DNA of 64,000 bases from Rutstroemia sp. NJR-2017a BVV2 (lineage: Eukaryota; Ascomycota; Leotiomycetes; Helotiales; Rutstroemiaceae): assembly GCA_002946415.1 (NCBI GenBank), contig NJPS01000062.1, forward strand, positions 248,001 through 312,000, read 5' to 3'. Shown piece by piece: positions 1 to 11,900 of the stretch. The position numbers were made by a program, and so were the translations under genes. The notes beneath the pieces are model-generated. The model searched no databases and was not told the DNA's origin. It saw only the letters and a program-made list of their open reading frames with translations. Within the stretch, counting starts at the first letter, position 1, and every line of letters starts with the position of its first letter.

Positions 1-943
1 CAATCCAGACGTTTCGGTAAAAGTTGGACATCGCAAAGTATCTACAACCACGAGGAGGACTACTACACCACTACCAAAATAGAATGAATAGGAACGGCAC
101 AATGGTTTTCCTGTCAAGATGTGCGAGATGCGATTCACCGCCAGATGCTAGTTCTCGATTAATAGCATCTCCAAGTGGAAAGGGACTTTGCGGATTCCGT
201 GAGCAGATTCGCCCGCAAGGATCTACTTGCTTTACATCGTCTCCGCCGTCCACTTGGTAGTGATTTTACACTTTCTCTGCTGCACATCTCTGCGTCTATG
301 AGAGATGGATGGTCAGATTGGATCCTTTGTGGGTCTCAAATCCGCAAATCTGGCTGCATCTAGGTTCTTGGTTCTTGTTGCAGGAGATCCAATTCTGTAC
401 AGAGTACCATGGATCCCACCTCTTATATCTCGCGATGGACATGAACGCCTCATCTGGGTGTTCGCTGGTAAGTCCTCGCCTTGGATGGGGCCTATCACGG
501 AATAAGAACACATAATATGATTGTACTCTACGGTTGTATCTTGGCATAGCTCTCAAATGTTACGACTGGAAGGGCAGTCCTTCCCCTTCATTACGAGTAA
601 TACGACCATTTACGAGCATTGATTGAGGCTACTGTATCGAACCCCTTTGAACTCAAAGCTTCCATACAAAAAGTCTCTGCATGAACTTCATCTGAACATT
701 GACCACCAGCCACTTTTGAAGAAAAGAGACCCCGACAATCCATCAATCCATCAATCCATCGTGAACCTTCTCCTAGACCGAACCAGGACCCCGTTGAAAA
801 GAATTATATTGCGTTTGTAATTATCAAACGGGCCAGCCGGGGAATGGCTTTCTACAAACTCCACAGCTTCTTCTCTCTTCCTTAATTCTACCACTTCCTC
901 CCCAACAGACAGTCGAATCGACAATGATCTGAAATAATGGTCA
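1..943. other. Intergenic, no gene recognised
   Basis: No open frame here looks like a recognisable protein, and all frames are interrupted every few dozen codons. The stretch probably holds the distal end of a neighbouring gene or decayed DNA, followed by the promoter and 5' UTR of the gene starting at 944. Confidence 0.4.
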
Positions 944-2286
944 ATGTCGTCTTCTTGCGGTCTCCATCGTCCTTCCTCCAAATCGACACTCAAATCCACC
1001 CCACCCACCCCACCACCTCGTATACTCCGACGCCGAGATTCCTCAACCACCACACAATCCACCGGCAGTTCCAAAAGAGGAAAACGGCCGACCTTCGATG
1101 ACGTTAAAGCCGAGAACGCCAAACCGCGGAATCAGAACCACAACCCCTCCTCAAAATCTTCATCCAGCTTAAGAAAACAGAGCGATTCAGAGAAGAATAA
1201 TCAACTGCCATCAAATAACAATAATCCTCGACGAAGATCCGCCGACTTTCAATGGGCGAGAGAAGATCAATTATCCGTCATTCTCGAGATCCTAGAAAAC
1301 GAAAGTAGAAATACTCCGATTTGGGAACAACCAGACCCATTCGGACAACATACAAACCATCCCGCCTTACAAAAGCCTAGCACTTCTCCGATTGCTGAGG
1401 CTGTCGCTCAATCACCTCAACCAGAAACCCCTTTACGAATTCCCAAATATAATAAAATCGGTGCCAAAGAAAGGGAATACAGAATCCCCGCCTATTACCA
1501 CAGTAGACCAAGCACGAAACAATCGCAACAGTCTTTACGTGCACCAGACGAGATGTCGATCAATGAGAGCAAAAAAGGGGAGACACCCGAAACTCCTAGG
1601 CCGATTCCACATCCTCCAAGAGATGTAAGAGACTTTTCCCAGTGCTACGCACTTCTACCCACTTGTCTGTTTCATATTCTCGTCCCACGGAGAATGAAAT
1701 AATCTGATCTCGAAGTCGAGACGAGGCGATCAGGACCCCTCAGACACCACACTTACATCAGACTCCCTTCTACACCCACCCCAATCAATTCAAGCCGAGT
1801 CCCACTAACACCACCCCAAAGCTCGAATCCATCGCCCGCATCGACGCCTCCCTAGTATTCGAACACTTCACCACCCAAGACGCCTGGGTCCTCGGCTCCG
1901 CCCTACGCGAGCGTCTCCTCCCGATCCCCACCCCCGTCGTAATTGACATATCCCTCGCCAACGCCAACCAGATTCTCTTCCACTGCTGCACGCACTCGGG
2001 CACCATGCCCGACAACGACTCGTGGGTGAGTCGCAAGCGCAAAACGGTGCTGCGCTGGGGCGTCAGCACGTGGTACATGTCGTGCAAGTTCGACGGGGAT
2101 GAAGTCGCGTTTAGGGATAAGTACGGGTTGGGGAACTCGGCGGGCGAGTATGCGATTCATGGCGGTGGAGTCCCGATTAGGGTTACCGGGGTGGAGGGCG
2201 TGGTGGCGGTGGTGGTTGTGAGTGGGTTGAAGCAGAATGAGGATCACGGGGTTATTGTGGAGGTTATTAAGGATTTATATTATTGA
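944..2286 (+). CDS. UPF0303/DUF336-like (heme-degrading domain) protein with long disordered N-terminus
   Basis: The second part (about 1762-2286) encodes a domain I recognise as the UPF0303/GlcG-HbpS-like family, often labelled heme-degrading domain or DUF967. It has the typical core: an LGSALRERL helix, VVIDI strand, NQILFHC, then a charged SRKRKTVLRWG stretch, GNSAGEYAIHGGGVPI and a C-terminal VSGLKQNEDH. No ATG lies in frame just upstream: the frame opens only after a stop at 1705-1707. The simplest model joins it to the ATG ORF at 944-1624 through a GTAAGA donor at 1625 and an acceptor after 1743 or 1761, both of which keep frame. The first exon encodes 227 Ser/Pro/Asn-rich, probably disordered residues. 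UPF0303 proteins are usually near 160-190 residues, so the N-terminal extension is odd, and exon 1 might be a separate gene. The domain call is firm; the fusion is tentative. Confidence 0.6.
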
Positions 2287-2669
2287 GCGGAGAGCTGGGT
2301 AAGGAAATGAAGGTTGGTGAGGATGAGAAGATGGAAAAGAAGCTGTGGTGAAGAATTTGAAGGGCGTTGTTCATGACCGAATTTGCGTTGCATATATGGA
2401 TATCTCTGGACCATTAATGAAGAGAGATGAATACTGGTGTTTATACATGATATTACAAAATTTAGAAGGAAAAAACTGGTCTTGCGATCACAGTCCGGGC
2501 TGTTAGAAATAATATCAGAAACTCATAAAATTTGGGAGTTTTTTAAACCTCGTAATTTCTTACATACCTGCTTTTGAAACCTTGAATAGTAGATGCTTCT
2601 TATCCTCATTTATCTATCTATCGATCTACTGTATCTACCCAACCAATCAATACACACAAATCACCGCCC

Positions 2670-3540
2670 CTATTTCCCCTCCTTCAACCTCCTCTCCTCC
2701 TCCTCCCGCTCCTTCTCATCCCTCGCCGAATTCTCCACCACATCCACCATAAACGCCCCTCCCAACAATATCGCCGGCTCCTCAATCCTCTTATGCTCAT
2801 AACTCAACGTCCCCACTCCCCCCGCCTCCAGTAAAAACGTCGGCCCATCCCTCAACGTCTTCCCCACCCACCGCATCGCGAACGCCCGCAGAATATGTCC
2901 ATGCGCCACCAACAACACATCGCCCTTCCCCTTCCCCTCTTTCGTCCCCTCCTTCCCCATAAACGGCCCCTGCCACTTCGAGCGGATTTCTGCGATCAGC
3001 CGATCCAGGCGTACGGTTACGTCTTCGGGGCTTTCACCCTCGGGACAGCCGTCCCGCCAGATGTCCCACTCAGGGAGACCTTGTTTCTTGCGCAGCTCGC
3101 GGATCTCGGCGGAGGTGATCCCTTCGTAGGACCCGTAGTCCCATTCCCGGATATCGGCGGTGATTTCTACGTTCGCGGAGGTGCGGAGCGGGAGCGAGGG
3201 GGTGCGTTCCTGTTGCCAGGGGAGGGCGGAGGCGCAGCCGAGTTCGAGGAGCTCGAGGGTGCGTTGGGCGCGGGTGCGCGGGGAGACGTAGCTGGTGAGG
3301 GGGGGGTGTCAGAGTCTGGTGGCATGGATGAGAAAGATAAGAATTAGAAATCAGAACTCACATATGCGCGATATTCCGCGGGACAATCAATCGATCGTCA
3401 CCCACTAGAGCATGACCGGTAGCTCGAATACGCTTTTCTCCGTTTTCGGTCAGGGGGATGTCGGATACGCCGGTGTGACGCCCGTTGAGTGACCACTCTG
3501 TTTCGCCATGGCGGATGATGAAGACGCGCGGGGAGGTCAT
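2670..3540 (-). CDS. SHB17: Histidine phosphatase, SHB17-type sedoheptulose-1,7-bisphosphatase
   Basis: This is a 266-residue member of the phosphoglycerate-mutase/histidine-phosphatase superfamily. Exon 1 is 3540-3362 and exon 2 is 3291-2670, joined over a 70-nt intron (donor GTGAGT, acceptor CACCAG) that restores the [16 protein letters not shown] segment. The catalytic RHGETEW motif is near residue 9, the second phosphatase histidine lies in the VAHGHILR motif, and the [10 protein letters not shown] and [11 protein letters not shown] segments match yeast Shb17, which feeds the riboneogenesis branch of the pentose phosphate pathway. The start was chosen as the first ATG before the catalytic histidine; upstream in-frame codons are proline-rich UTR-like sequence. 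The C-terminus ends in a Lys/Glu-rich tail. It converges with the UPF0303-like gene and is divergent from the small coiled-coil gene at 4461. A broader sugar-phosphatase activity is possible. Confidence 0.85.
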
Positions 3541-4460
3541 GGTTGAGGTTTTCTGTTGTTTGCTGGTTTGTTTGGGGCGCGGTGAAGGGTTGGGAAGAGG
3601 GTGTGGTCGTTGAGGGGTACTGTTGGGTTGGATCGAATTGGGAACACACTCCGGGATTCCGAGGATGTGATCAATTGAGTCCAGAAATTGTGTAGATTTT
3701 GGAAGGAAGCTATTCCGAAATCCCAAGAATATGTAAAACTCAAGAAAAGTCAGTAAAATAATTCAATAAAACCCCATCGAACTACCCCTCCATCCCCGCC
3801 GTGAATCCTTTCTCCCTCGCCTCGGTGACTGACTGACCTCAAACCTACGTTTCGAAGGCTGTGCAACCAACCGATACCGTACTACCGTCTGTGGCTTGCT
3901 TGTTTTCCACTCTTGAACTTTTTTGGATCCTTCAAAAACAAAAGTTACAACAAACCAAATTTAAATTCCTCTCCAAAGCCAGATAGACAGATGTCTGTCC
4001 CAAATAACCCATCCCCCCAAACTCCGGAAAAATGAACAAAGCTGCAGCCCGCTTACTACACCTCTGCCCCTCCACCTCTATATTCAGTGACGTCGTTGCG
4101 TACGCACATCCTATTGGTAGCCGCACCCGCGGTATGGAGATGGAGTTGCAGAGTCTGGGTGGGTGTGGAGAGAAATATACAAGGGAAAATAAGAGGGGGA
4201 GAAAGAAAGAAAAGACGGAATCGAATACGATTAAGAAAGAAAACGTCGCGGAGGAGGTTTGGAAAAGTGTTTGGAATTGATGTTGGTGGGCGTCGGGGGA
4301 TTTAAGACTCGGGACCGATACTTTTTCTTCGTGCGCTGAGAGGAGACTGGGTGAATACGACTACGACAACGATATTGACGCCGCGATCGTCTGGCCTCTG
4401 TTGTCTGGAATCCGCGTATGAATAGGAAGGAGGATTGTCGTACAATTTAAAATACGGAAA
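3541..4460. other. Divergent intergenic region
   Basis: This 920-bp stretch separates two divergently transcribed genes (SHB17-like on the minus strand, small membrane protein on the plus strand) and presumably contains both promoters. No ORF in it is convincing. Confidence 0.5.
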
Positions 4461-4923
4461 ATGTCAGCGGCGCAACAAATCAAGATCCGGCGCATTGTCT
4501 GGACGGGCGCAATCACAGCTATTACGGTTGTGGGTGCCGTCACTGGTGCGCGATTGAAAGCCGATCGGGAAGAGAAACAGGTCAGTTGATAATTTCCGTC
4601 TCTCTGGTGTTTCTCCTTTGTTTTTCTCCTTCCTCTTTTTTCCTCCTCTCTCTCCTCCCCCGTCCTTCAATCTGTCGCCGTCAATTTAACTTTCTCCGTT
4701 CGTTTCCCCCGCAAGAATGATACCTGACATTTACATACGACAGCAAGTCGAAAAATCCCGAGAAGCGACCGTCGAGCAAAGAATAGCTGTATTAGAAGAA
4801 CAGAGAGGATCGCTCATCGCAAAGAAATTGGACCTGGAGAGGAAGATCAAGCAGGTAGAGATGAAAGCCCAAGGGGCAACGTGGGAGGAGAGTAGACAGG
4901 GAGTGGAGAGGAAGAGGGGCTGA
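4461..4923 (+). CDS. Small single-pass membrane protein with coiled coil
   Basis: This is a predicted 99-residue protein in two exons: 4461-4580 and 4744-4923. The intron has a GTCAGT donor and a textbook end (CTGAC branch point about 20 nt before ACGACAG), and both exons are in phase 0. Residues 1-11 are basic and amphipathic (MSAAQQIKIRR). Residues 13-29 form one hydrophobic helix rich in Ile, Thr, Val and Ala. From residue 33 onward the protein is highly charged and heptad-like, consistent with a coiled coil (TVEQRIAVLEEQRGS). I do not recognise a named family. The shape (short basic N-terminus, one helix, coiled coil) resembles small mitochondrial inner-membrane or assembly proteins, but that is an inference. 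Confidence 0.65.
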
Positions 4924-6231
4924 GGGGTGCGAATATGGAGGGTTTGGAGAAACGGATGCTCGTTAGGTCGAGGAGGGTTGCACGCACGCTGGATAGGCTG
5001 CAATACGGGAGTTGGGCGGCTGGGCGTTGAGATACACGTCGAGGATGATATAGGCTCGAGCGCTACTCCAGAAGGTGAAGTCAGGATGGAAAGCAGCGAA
5101 TGGTTGCTGTGAAGAACACTATAAGTGGCTATCCGAGGTTAACTCTTGGTGGACCACTAGCAGGGACGATGTATGGAATCATCTATGCGCGAGATTTTGA
5201 TAGAATGGTTACCAGCTCAGTATTGCGCACATCGGCGCCAGTGTCATCTCGAACAATCTGCACACCCTGCTCGAAGTTCGTCAGATATAGGTGCAAATTC
5301 TGGAGGCTAAGGCTCCCATTGGCCCGCTATCAAGTTTTGGCAGGAGGCAGATTTGATCTGGCTCTTCCTAGGGAAAGCAGTTGAATACTAAGATATGGAA
5401 GTAGCGGTCTTCACAAGCTTCTTTGATATGGTGCTCATCGAGATTTTTCATCATTTCTACTCTGGCCTGTCATGCCAAGAGCGGCGAATCGAATGTAAGT
5501 GTACCTTCGAAAATTCCTCTTTTATTTTCACTTACCTCGGTGAGTATTCCTCACAACTTTACCCCTCCACAAAATACCACCTGATTTCCAACCAGCACAA
5601 AATCACCTCAGCCTTACATCTCCCATCCAACCAATCACACAAGAATCCCCTCCCCCTTGCCTAAATCCAGATGCGGGGCAACCCCTCCCTACCTGTCCCG
5701 TCCCCGTGTAACCCCAAACACAGCACCCCCCTCCTCATCCGCGGACTTATATCAGCAGGCAAGTGCCACCACATCATCGCCATGACATAATCACCACAGG
5801 AACGCTCTTCCGGCAGCCTCATCTCGTAATCTGATGCCGGATGGGGAGCGTGGGAAGAGTTGTGGGTTACGATGGTGGCAAGATTTATGAGCTGTCGGAT
5901 GGGATGGGATGAGGAGTGAGATATCGGGCGGTTTTTCTTACGGCGTTCTGTCTCTTTTGTCGTATGATGGATTGGGAGGGGAGGGATGGGCAGGAATGAG
6001 GGGCAAGAAGGGGAGGAATATCCAGGAATGAGGTGTAGGAGGGGAGGAATATGAGGAGGATGAGGGGTATATAAGTTTGAGGATTTTCCCTCAAGCTGCT
6101 CTATTTCAGTAGTTCTATAGAGCTTCACATTCTTCCCTCCCAGTACAAGCCAAGTCAAGTGCAAAACCAAACTTACAACCACATCAACCTCTACTCAACT
6201 CATCCCCAAGCAAACCAAAACACTCCCAAAA
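4924..6231. other. Intergenic, no gene recognised
   Basis: No frame longer than about 90 codons here looks coding on either strand. The last 150 bases before 6232 are C/A-rich, like the 5' UTR of the secreted protein that follows, and a TATATAAG motif lies near 6066. Confidence 0.4.
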
Positions 6232-6821
6232 ATGCACGCCCATCTCTCCATTCTCCCAGCCCTCTCCTTCTTCCTCTTCTTCCTCATCCCCCAAATCCTC
6301 TCATCACCCCTCTCACCCCTCCTCACTCTCCAAGAACGCCAAACAGGTTCATGCGCCCTCGCTCCCTGTGCCAAAGGCCTCTGCTGCAGTGTCTTCAAGT
6401 ACTGCGGCACGGGACCGGATTACTGCCAGGCGGGCTCGTGTGTGGGTGGGGTGGGCGGGACGTGTGCTGCGGGGCAGTGCTGTAGTTCATGGGGTTATTG
6501 TGGGACGGGGGTGGATTTTTGTGGTGAGTGGTTTTGTTTTTCGGGAGGAAGAGGTAGTTTGATAAAGGCGAGGAAAGGGGATATGGGCGGATAAGGACTA
6601 CAAAGTAAGGAATGAAAGAGACAGAGAAGCTAATGCGAGGAATAGGTACACCGACCCCTACGCCAACCCCAAAACCTACTCTCACGCCTACTCCTTCACC
6701 CACTGGAGTGGTTGTTCAGCAATGGGGACAGTGCGGTGGGAGTGGATACACCGGGTCTACGATCTGCGCTCAGCCGTATAAATGCGTAGTGGAAAGCGTA
6801 TGGTGGGCTAGTTGTCAGTGA
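6232..6821 (+). CDS. Secreted chitin-binding (CBM18) and cellulose-binding (CBM1) protein without catalytic domain
   Basis: This is a predicted 155-residue secreted protein. Exon 1 is 6232-6523 and exon 2 is 6646-6821; the intron has a GTGAGT donor and ends in AATAG. Residues 1-24 are a signal peptide with a Leu/Phe-rich core. Two hevein-like segments follow: a first with [17 protein letters not shown] (about residues 40-65) and a second with [17 protein letters not shown] (about 77-97). A TP-repeat linker, probably O-glycosylated, joins them to a C-terminal fungal cellulose-binding module with the signature [17 protein letters not shown] and aromatic residues near the end. No hydrolase domain is present. 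By family knowledge, such proteins bind chitin or plant-wall glucan and may shield hyphae or act as effectors; that role is an inference. Confidence 0.85.
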
Positions 6822-7102
6822 GGTAAAAGATGATATCTGGAAGAAGAATGAGTGGAGGGGCAGAGCTAAGGTGGATATCGGTAGGCGAATATGTAACATG
6901 GATTTTAGTAGTGAGAAGTAACAACTAGCGAAGGAACGATCCAAAATTTATGGTACTCTTTAATATCTACGTTTATGGCAACTACATTCTCTGCGTTGTG
7001 TGAAGAAACTGAGGCTATTCGGAAGTAGTCCGTCTCTGTCGAAATTTATGATTCCATAGGACGATCGCAAACCGGTAAGGGGTTGAGGAAACTCAGTTAA
7101 AC

Positions 7103-7879
7103 TGCAAGTGCGAGAATGAGGCAACAGCCAAATATGTGAAGGCTGGAAATCATTCTAATGGAACTGAGTGCAAAGAGCAACTGGACTCTGGCAAAGATCA
7201 ATGCGAGGCTGTAATATTAGCTCATTCCACCCACTGCCTATGAGGTTGCAAAAGCAAAGCTAGAAGGACTAGAGAGAGACCTCGACAAAGCCAACAAAAA
7301 GTTGAAGAAAATGGAAACTAGCAAAGACGCAGGTAAGGACGCGCCTGAGTGACGGAACTTGCTGGACAACGAAGCTATTGTCTAGCAAGTCTTTCACGCA
7401 GATTTCGGGAACGTTTGCTCCAGATTCGGTACTGGCCTGACTTTCATCACTGTGGTTTCAAATGGCTACAAACATGAATGGAAGCTTTACTGTGATACAA
7501 ATATCGCGGGCTCAACTCATCAAGCTCCCAAATATTGCCATACACGGAATATGATCCAGTTTCTGAAAGAGTAACAAGAGAAGAGCTGCTTTGCGTACCC
7601 TTTGGATCAATACTGCTGGGATATGTAATCCATAAACAGGTAGGTGGTTATTGTTGCTGGAGGACCCATCGCCGTACATCATTTGATCTTGCCCACCACT
7701 CGCTCTCCATGGAAGAAAAGCAGACTACTACAAGATAGCGTGGTTTTACCTGGACTCTAGCAAGCTATCCGTGAGTGTCACGAGTGTTGGTACGCCTGGA
7801 TAGTGCAAAGTGTTATGTGAGCTTCGCACGCGGAGTCAACGTTTACACAGAGAACGGGGCCACGCAGTGGATTATCTGA
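7103..7879 (+). pseudogene. Decayed gene relic, coiled-coil secreted protein type
   Basis: Several coding-like blocks occur in the same order on the plus strand but are split by stops and frame changes. The first is a Cys-containing block (7103-7222, starting CKCENEATAKY). The second is an amphipathic block near 7240-7352 (EVAKAKLEGLERDLDKANKK). Next come a block near 7400-7560 with SNGYKHEWKLYCDTN and a CFAYPLDQYCW block near 7576-7620. The last is a tail ending QWII at 7879. The order (charged coiled coil, then a Cys-rich apple/PAN-like part) resembles secreted proteins common in Leotiomycetes, but that assignment is tentative. At least four breaks are visible, so no intact product is expected. 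Confidence 0.4.
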
Positions 7880-8946
7880 TTCTCGTTGTATAATTGTGAG
7901 ATTCCCAAAAAGCGACGCCACTTCTGAGAAGTGACAATTGTGGTCTATATGGCTGGCAGTTTCACGATAATACTTTCTTGGATATTTTTAGCTATATTGA
8001 TAGATGTCCTATTTATCCTTTGGAATTTATACGCCCGGGGTTACTGGTACTGTACGGACCCACCCCCTTTTCCATCCCGCCACAGAGCCGAGAAAACAAG
8101 TACAAAGACATACATATGCTAATCCAATAACGCAAACACCAGCACATCAAGAGAGCGGTTGCTTTGCTGTTCTCACAGATCGCTGATCATTATATGATAA
8201 GAATACGGAATATCATAGAAAATGGAGATAACGATATATTCATTCACTATGGATATCGTAAGTGGTGTTAAAACTCAAAAGAAGGATATCACACCATATT
8301 ATCGACAGATTCATATCACTGTCCAATCCACAGTCGAAAATCTCAACCCAGTCACTAAAGAACTTGCGCGCTGTCTCGAATTTCAAATATCTCCTATCAA
8401 TAGACGTAAGTTCGCTAGAACTGTGTGTATAAAACATAGCTAGACAACACAAACACAGGTAGTTCGACAGGAATCTAGCACAGACAAAAGTACAATAGCG
8501 ACGGCAATAACATTAGCAATAGTCCCAAGGACTCACATAATACAGATGTTCAAATCCACATCAAAGTTGAGCAATGCAATCTCAACAATCTTCCCATTCC
8601 CGTATCCACCTTACACTGACAATGGCAGCCTCGTCCTATTCACTCTTGCTGGAGTTTCCAGCCAGCCAATTAAAAGGAACCCACCTATGTATGCCTGTCT
8701 AAGTGAACAGTTCTGTTTCTGCATTATCTTGTAATAGACCGACCATCTTGCTACCTCCAAGCACAGTATCTGCATGCCATTTCCTTCTCCATTAGTCGTC
8801 GCCTTTGACAGACATCGAAATACTACTCCTGTGACGAATATCTCACCTGCATCTCAAACTTTCCTCCTATCCCTCATTCACCCTTATCTCCCAGCTCAAA
8901 GACACCCCTACTCCCCTCCAGCCTCCTCCCTCTCTACTTGTTCAAA
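7880..8946. other. Intergenic upstream of the RRM gene
   Basis: No convincing ORF is present. The final 200 bases are pyrimidine-rich, as is common for fungal promoters and 5' UTRs, and lead into the ATG at 8947. Confidence 0.4.
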
Positions 8947-11900
8947 ATGTCCCCGATCCCCAGCTCTCATCGTTCACCATCGTCATCGAGCAGCACTAGC
9001 AAAAAAGAGCAATCGCCTTCACATTCACTATTCATACACGGTCCATCTCCACAACGGCAAATCTCGCTTCTGAGAAACTCAAGAAATTTGCTCACACCAG
9101 AGCTGCTTAAGCCGATCAACTACTCTCGTAACAACAAAAACGCTGGCAATGCTTACAGCAGCGAGGGTTCGTCAAAGCTAGCTTCCACTTCAGCTTTGAG
9201 TGTGCAGTGGCCATTGCAAAATCTCAGACGACAAAAAAATCAACCTCAATCGATCTTGCAACCACACCATCACCACCACAACCACCGCCAACCTCTTTCT
9301 CCTCCTTCTCAATACCCACCACCACAATCCCAAACCATGGCCCCTCAATTTTCCCTCCCCACAGGCGGTCCCATCCCAAACTTCGTTCCTCAATTCAACA
9401 TATCTCAATTCCATAGCCAACTCGACTCGCACCAAAGCTTCACCAGCATCGAGAGCGGCGACTCACAAGAATCATTTCGCACCCAAGTCCCTCTCCCCTA
9501 CTACCTACCTACCGAGTACGAGACCCATTCTCACCCTCACCCTCACAACCTGCCCGTACCCATCGACCCACCACCCTACGCCACTCCCGATTCTCTCCTA
9601 CAGGACCAGCAGCGTGTGCAATTTCCCAAGTTCGAGAATCCTGCGGCGATGATGAACCCGAACGCGGCTGTTTGGCCGAGCAATAATCCACCTGTTGGAT
9701 ATATGCAGCAACAAGGAAGTCAGGGAATTGGTATGAACCGTATGTTCAACGGGATGAGTCCTGGTTATTCGCAACCACCTCACTACAGCCCAATGAGTGC
9801 TCCGTATCAAAACGGCAATCAGATCGGAGTTCCACCTACGAATTATCAGACTGTCCAACAACAACGCATGCCTCCCCAAATGACCATACCTCCGCCATTC
9901 CAAGAGCAATCGTACAACGGTAACGCGAATCCATACCCACCGTACCAAAGCCCGCCAGCAGGTCTTCAACCACATCAGTTTTACAACAGTGGGAATTACC
10001 GCGGTGGGGGTCCCCCAACTTCACCTTCAAATGCAAATTACCCTAATGGTGGGCAATTTGGCGCTATGAATGGACCTTCATCTTCAAACGGTGCATACAA
10101 CAATGGTAACATGATTTCGAACTCGCAAAACGGTACTTTTCGTCCAGTATCAAACAATCAAAATGCGGTAATGACTCGAAAATCCTCATATGCACCATCT
10201 CCAACCGAGTCCTCCAACCAGAACTACCAGCCGCAAAAGCAATACGCGCAATCCCAAGCTACTCCCCAGATCACCAGCAAATCCTACCCCGCTACCAACA
10301 CCAGCACAGCTTCCCAAGCCGGTGCCGATCAAAGCGGATATGCGCACAGTGATGCCGGCAGTATTGAAGTTGAGAACACCCCCGCTACCGATCGCCGGAT
10401 GTCTTTTAGCTCCGAGCCGCGTCCTAACTCCACTCCTCTACTGCGCTCCCGCCGCGGCCAATCGGTGACAGCAGTATCCGCCGATCGCCTGCAAAGTGTC
10501 GCAGACTGGGTGAACGACACACCAACACGCACCACACGCTCATCTACTAGCAGCAGTGTGATGGTCGACACGATGAGGACACCGGCGCCAATGTTGGAGC
10601 AGATTGCGGAGGCTGGAGGCGAGTCGAAAGAGAATACGCCTCGTGAGCGTAGCAAGCTTCCTGCAATTGAGACAAGTAACGGGAATGCTATGGTTCCGGC
10701 TCCACGTCCGCTGGCGGTTAATCCGTTCAATACGGTTAATACTCTTGCTCCATATACTGGGTCTCGGTTTGCTCCTGCTGCGGGAATGAGTCCTCTGCTT
10801 CGATCTCTGACCCGGAATGGGACTTGCGCACCAACTGCGGACGAGGCGCTTGATAGTCATTACTTGCCATTCGTCGAGTATTGCCGCCAAGCCAAGCCTG
10901 CGCAATGGGGTGTGATCAAGATCAAGAATGTAAATGCTTCCTGAACAATTCCAAAGACCATCGCTAACATTTCGCAGATTCCTTACGGTGTCACTCGCCA
11001 AGAGGTCCTTGCTTTCCTCGGTCGAAATGCCAAGATCGTCGCAGAAAACGACTATGAGCCCGTCCACATCATCATGGAGCGTGTAACGAGCAAGACCTTG
11101 GATGCGTATATTGAGTTTATCAGCTTCACCGAGGCTTCGAACGCTGTTCAACGCTTCGATATGAATCGTGTGGGTGGCAGAGGTGGTCGTCTTGGTCAGC
11201 GCCATGTTGAGGTGGAATTGTCTTCGCAGGAACAGTTGATGAAAGAACTTTTCCCCAAGGCCAAGAACGTGAAGTGGGTTGGCGCCAGACCAGAGATTAT
11301 CCCCCGAGATCCGGATGATAAGTATAATTCTGGATTCCAAGGCTTCGTTAGTCGAGAAGAGATGGTGATGTTGGTCAAGCATGTCGAATCTCCCCAACGT
11401 GTAAGTTTGCCGCCAAAGATTATGAATGCCGCAACTGACCACTCTCAGTCCCCGTTCTCCAAAGAATGTCCCCAGCGTCCCTTCGAATGCTTGGTCAGCA
11501 CATTGCTCAAGTTTCCTTGGTACAGGGTCGAGTACATTACATGTGCGGACCGTCAAATGCTGTACAAAGCCACCGTTCAGCTCCTCGAGTTGCTTGTTGA
11601 GCGTGTAGAAAATGCCGAAGATCCCATCAATCTCAACCCTCAGCTTCTGAAGCGAGTCTGGCGTATTGCTCTCCGATGCGAAGGGTTCAGTCCAACAATG
11701 AAAGACAATATTGTGTACAGGATGAACATCGACCCGCAACTTGCCCTTGAGCTTGGCGTTCCCCCAAAGGCGGACCTTTGGAGCTACGTATGGTGTATTG
11801 GTCCAAGAAAAGACGTTTCGTACGATCTTGTAGAAGCAAGTTTCTCGATCTCCACTGGGTGCTCCCAAAGCTAACCTTCGATAGTATTACATTAAACTCA

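Noticed and set aside
10540..11868. 442-residue minus-strand ORF
   Set aside because: It is antisense to the well-supported RRM gene and arises from its codon structure.
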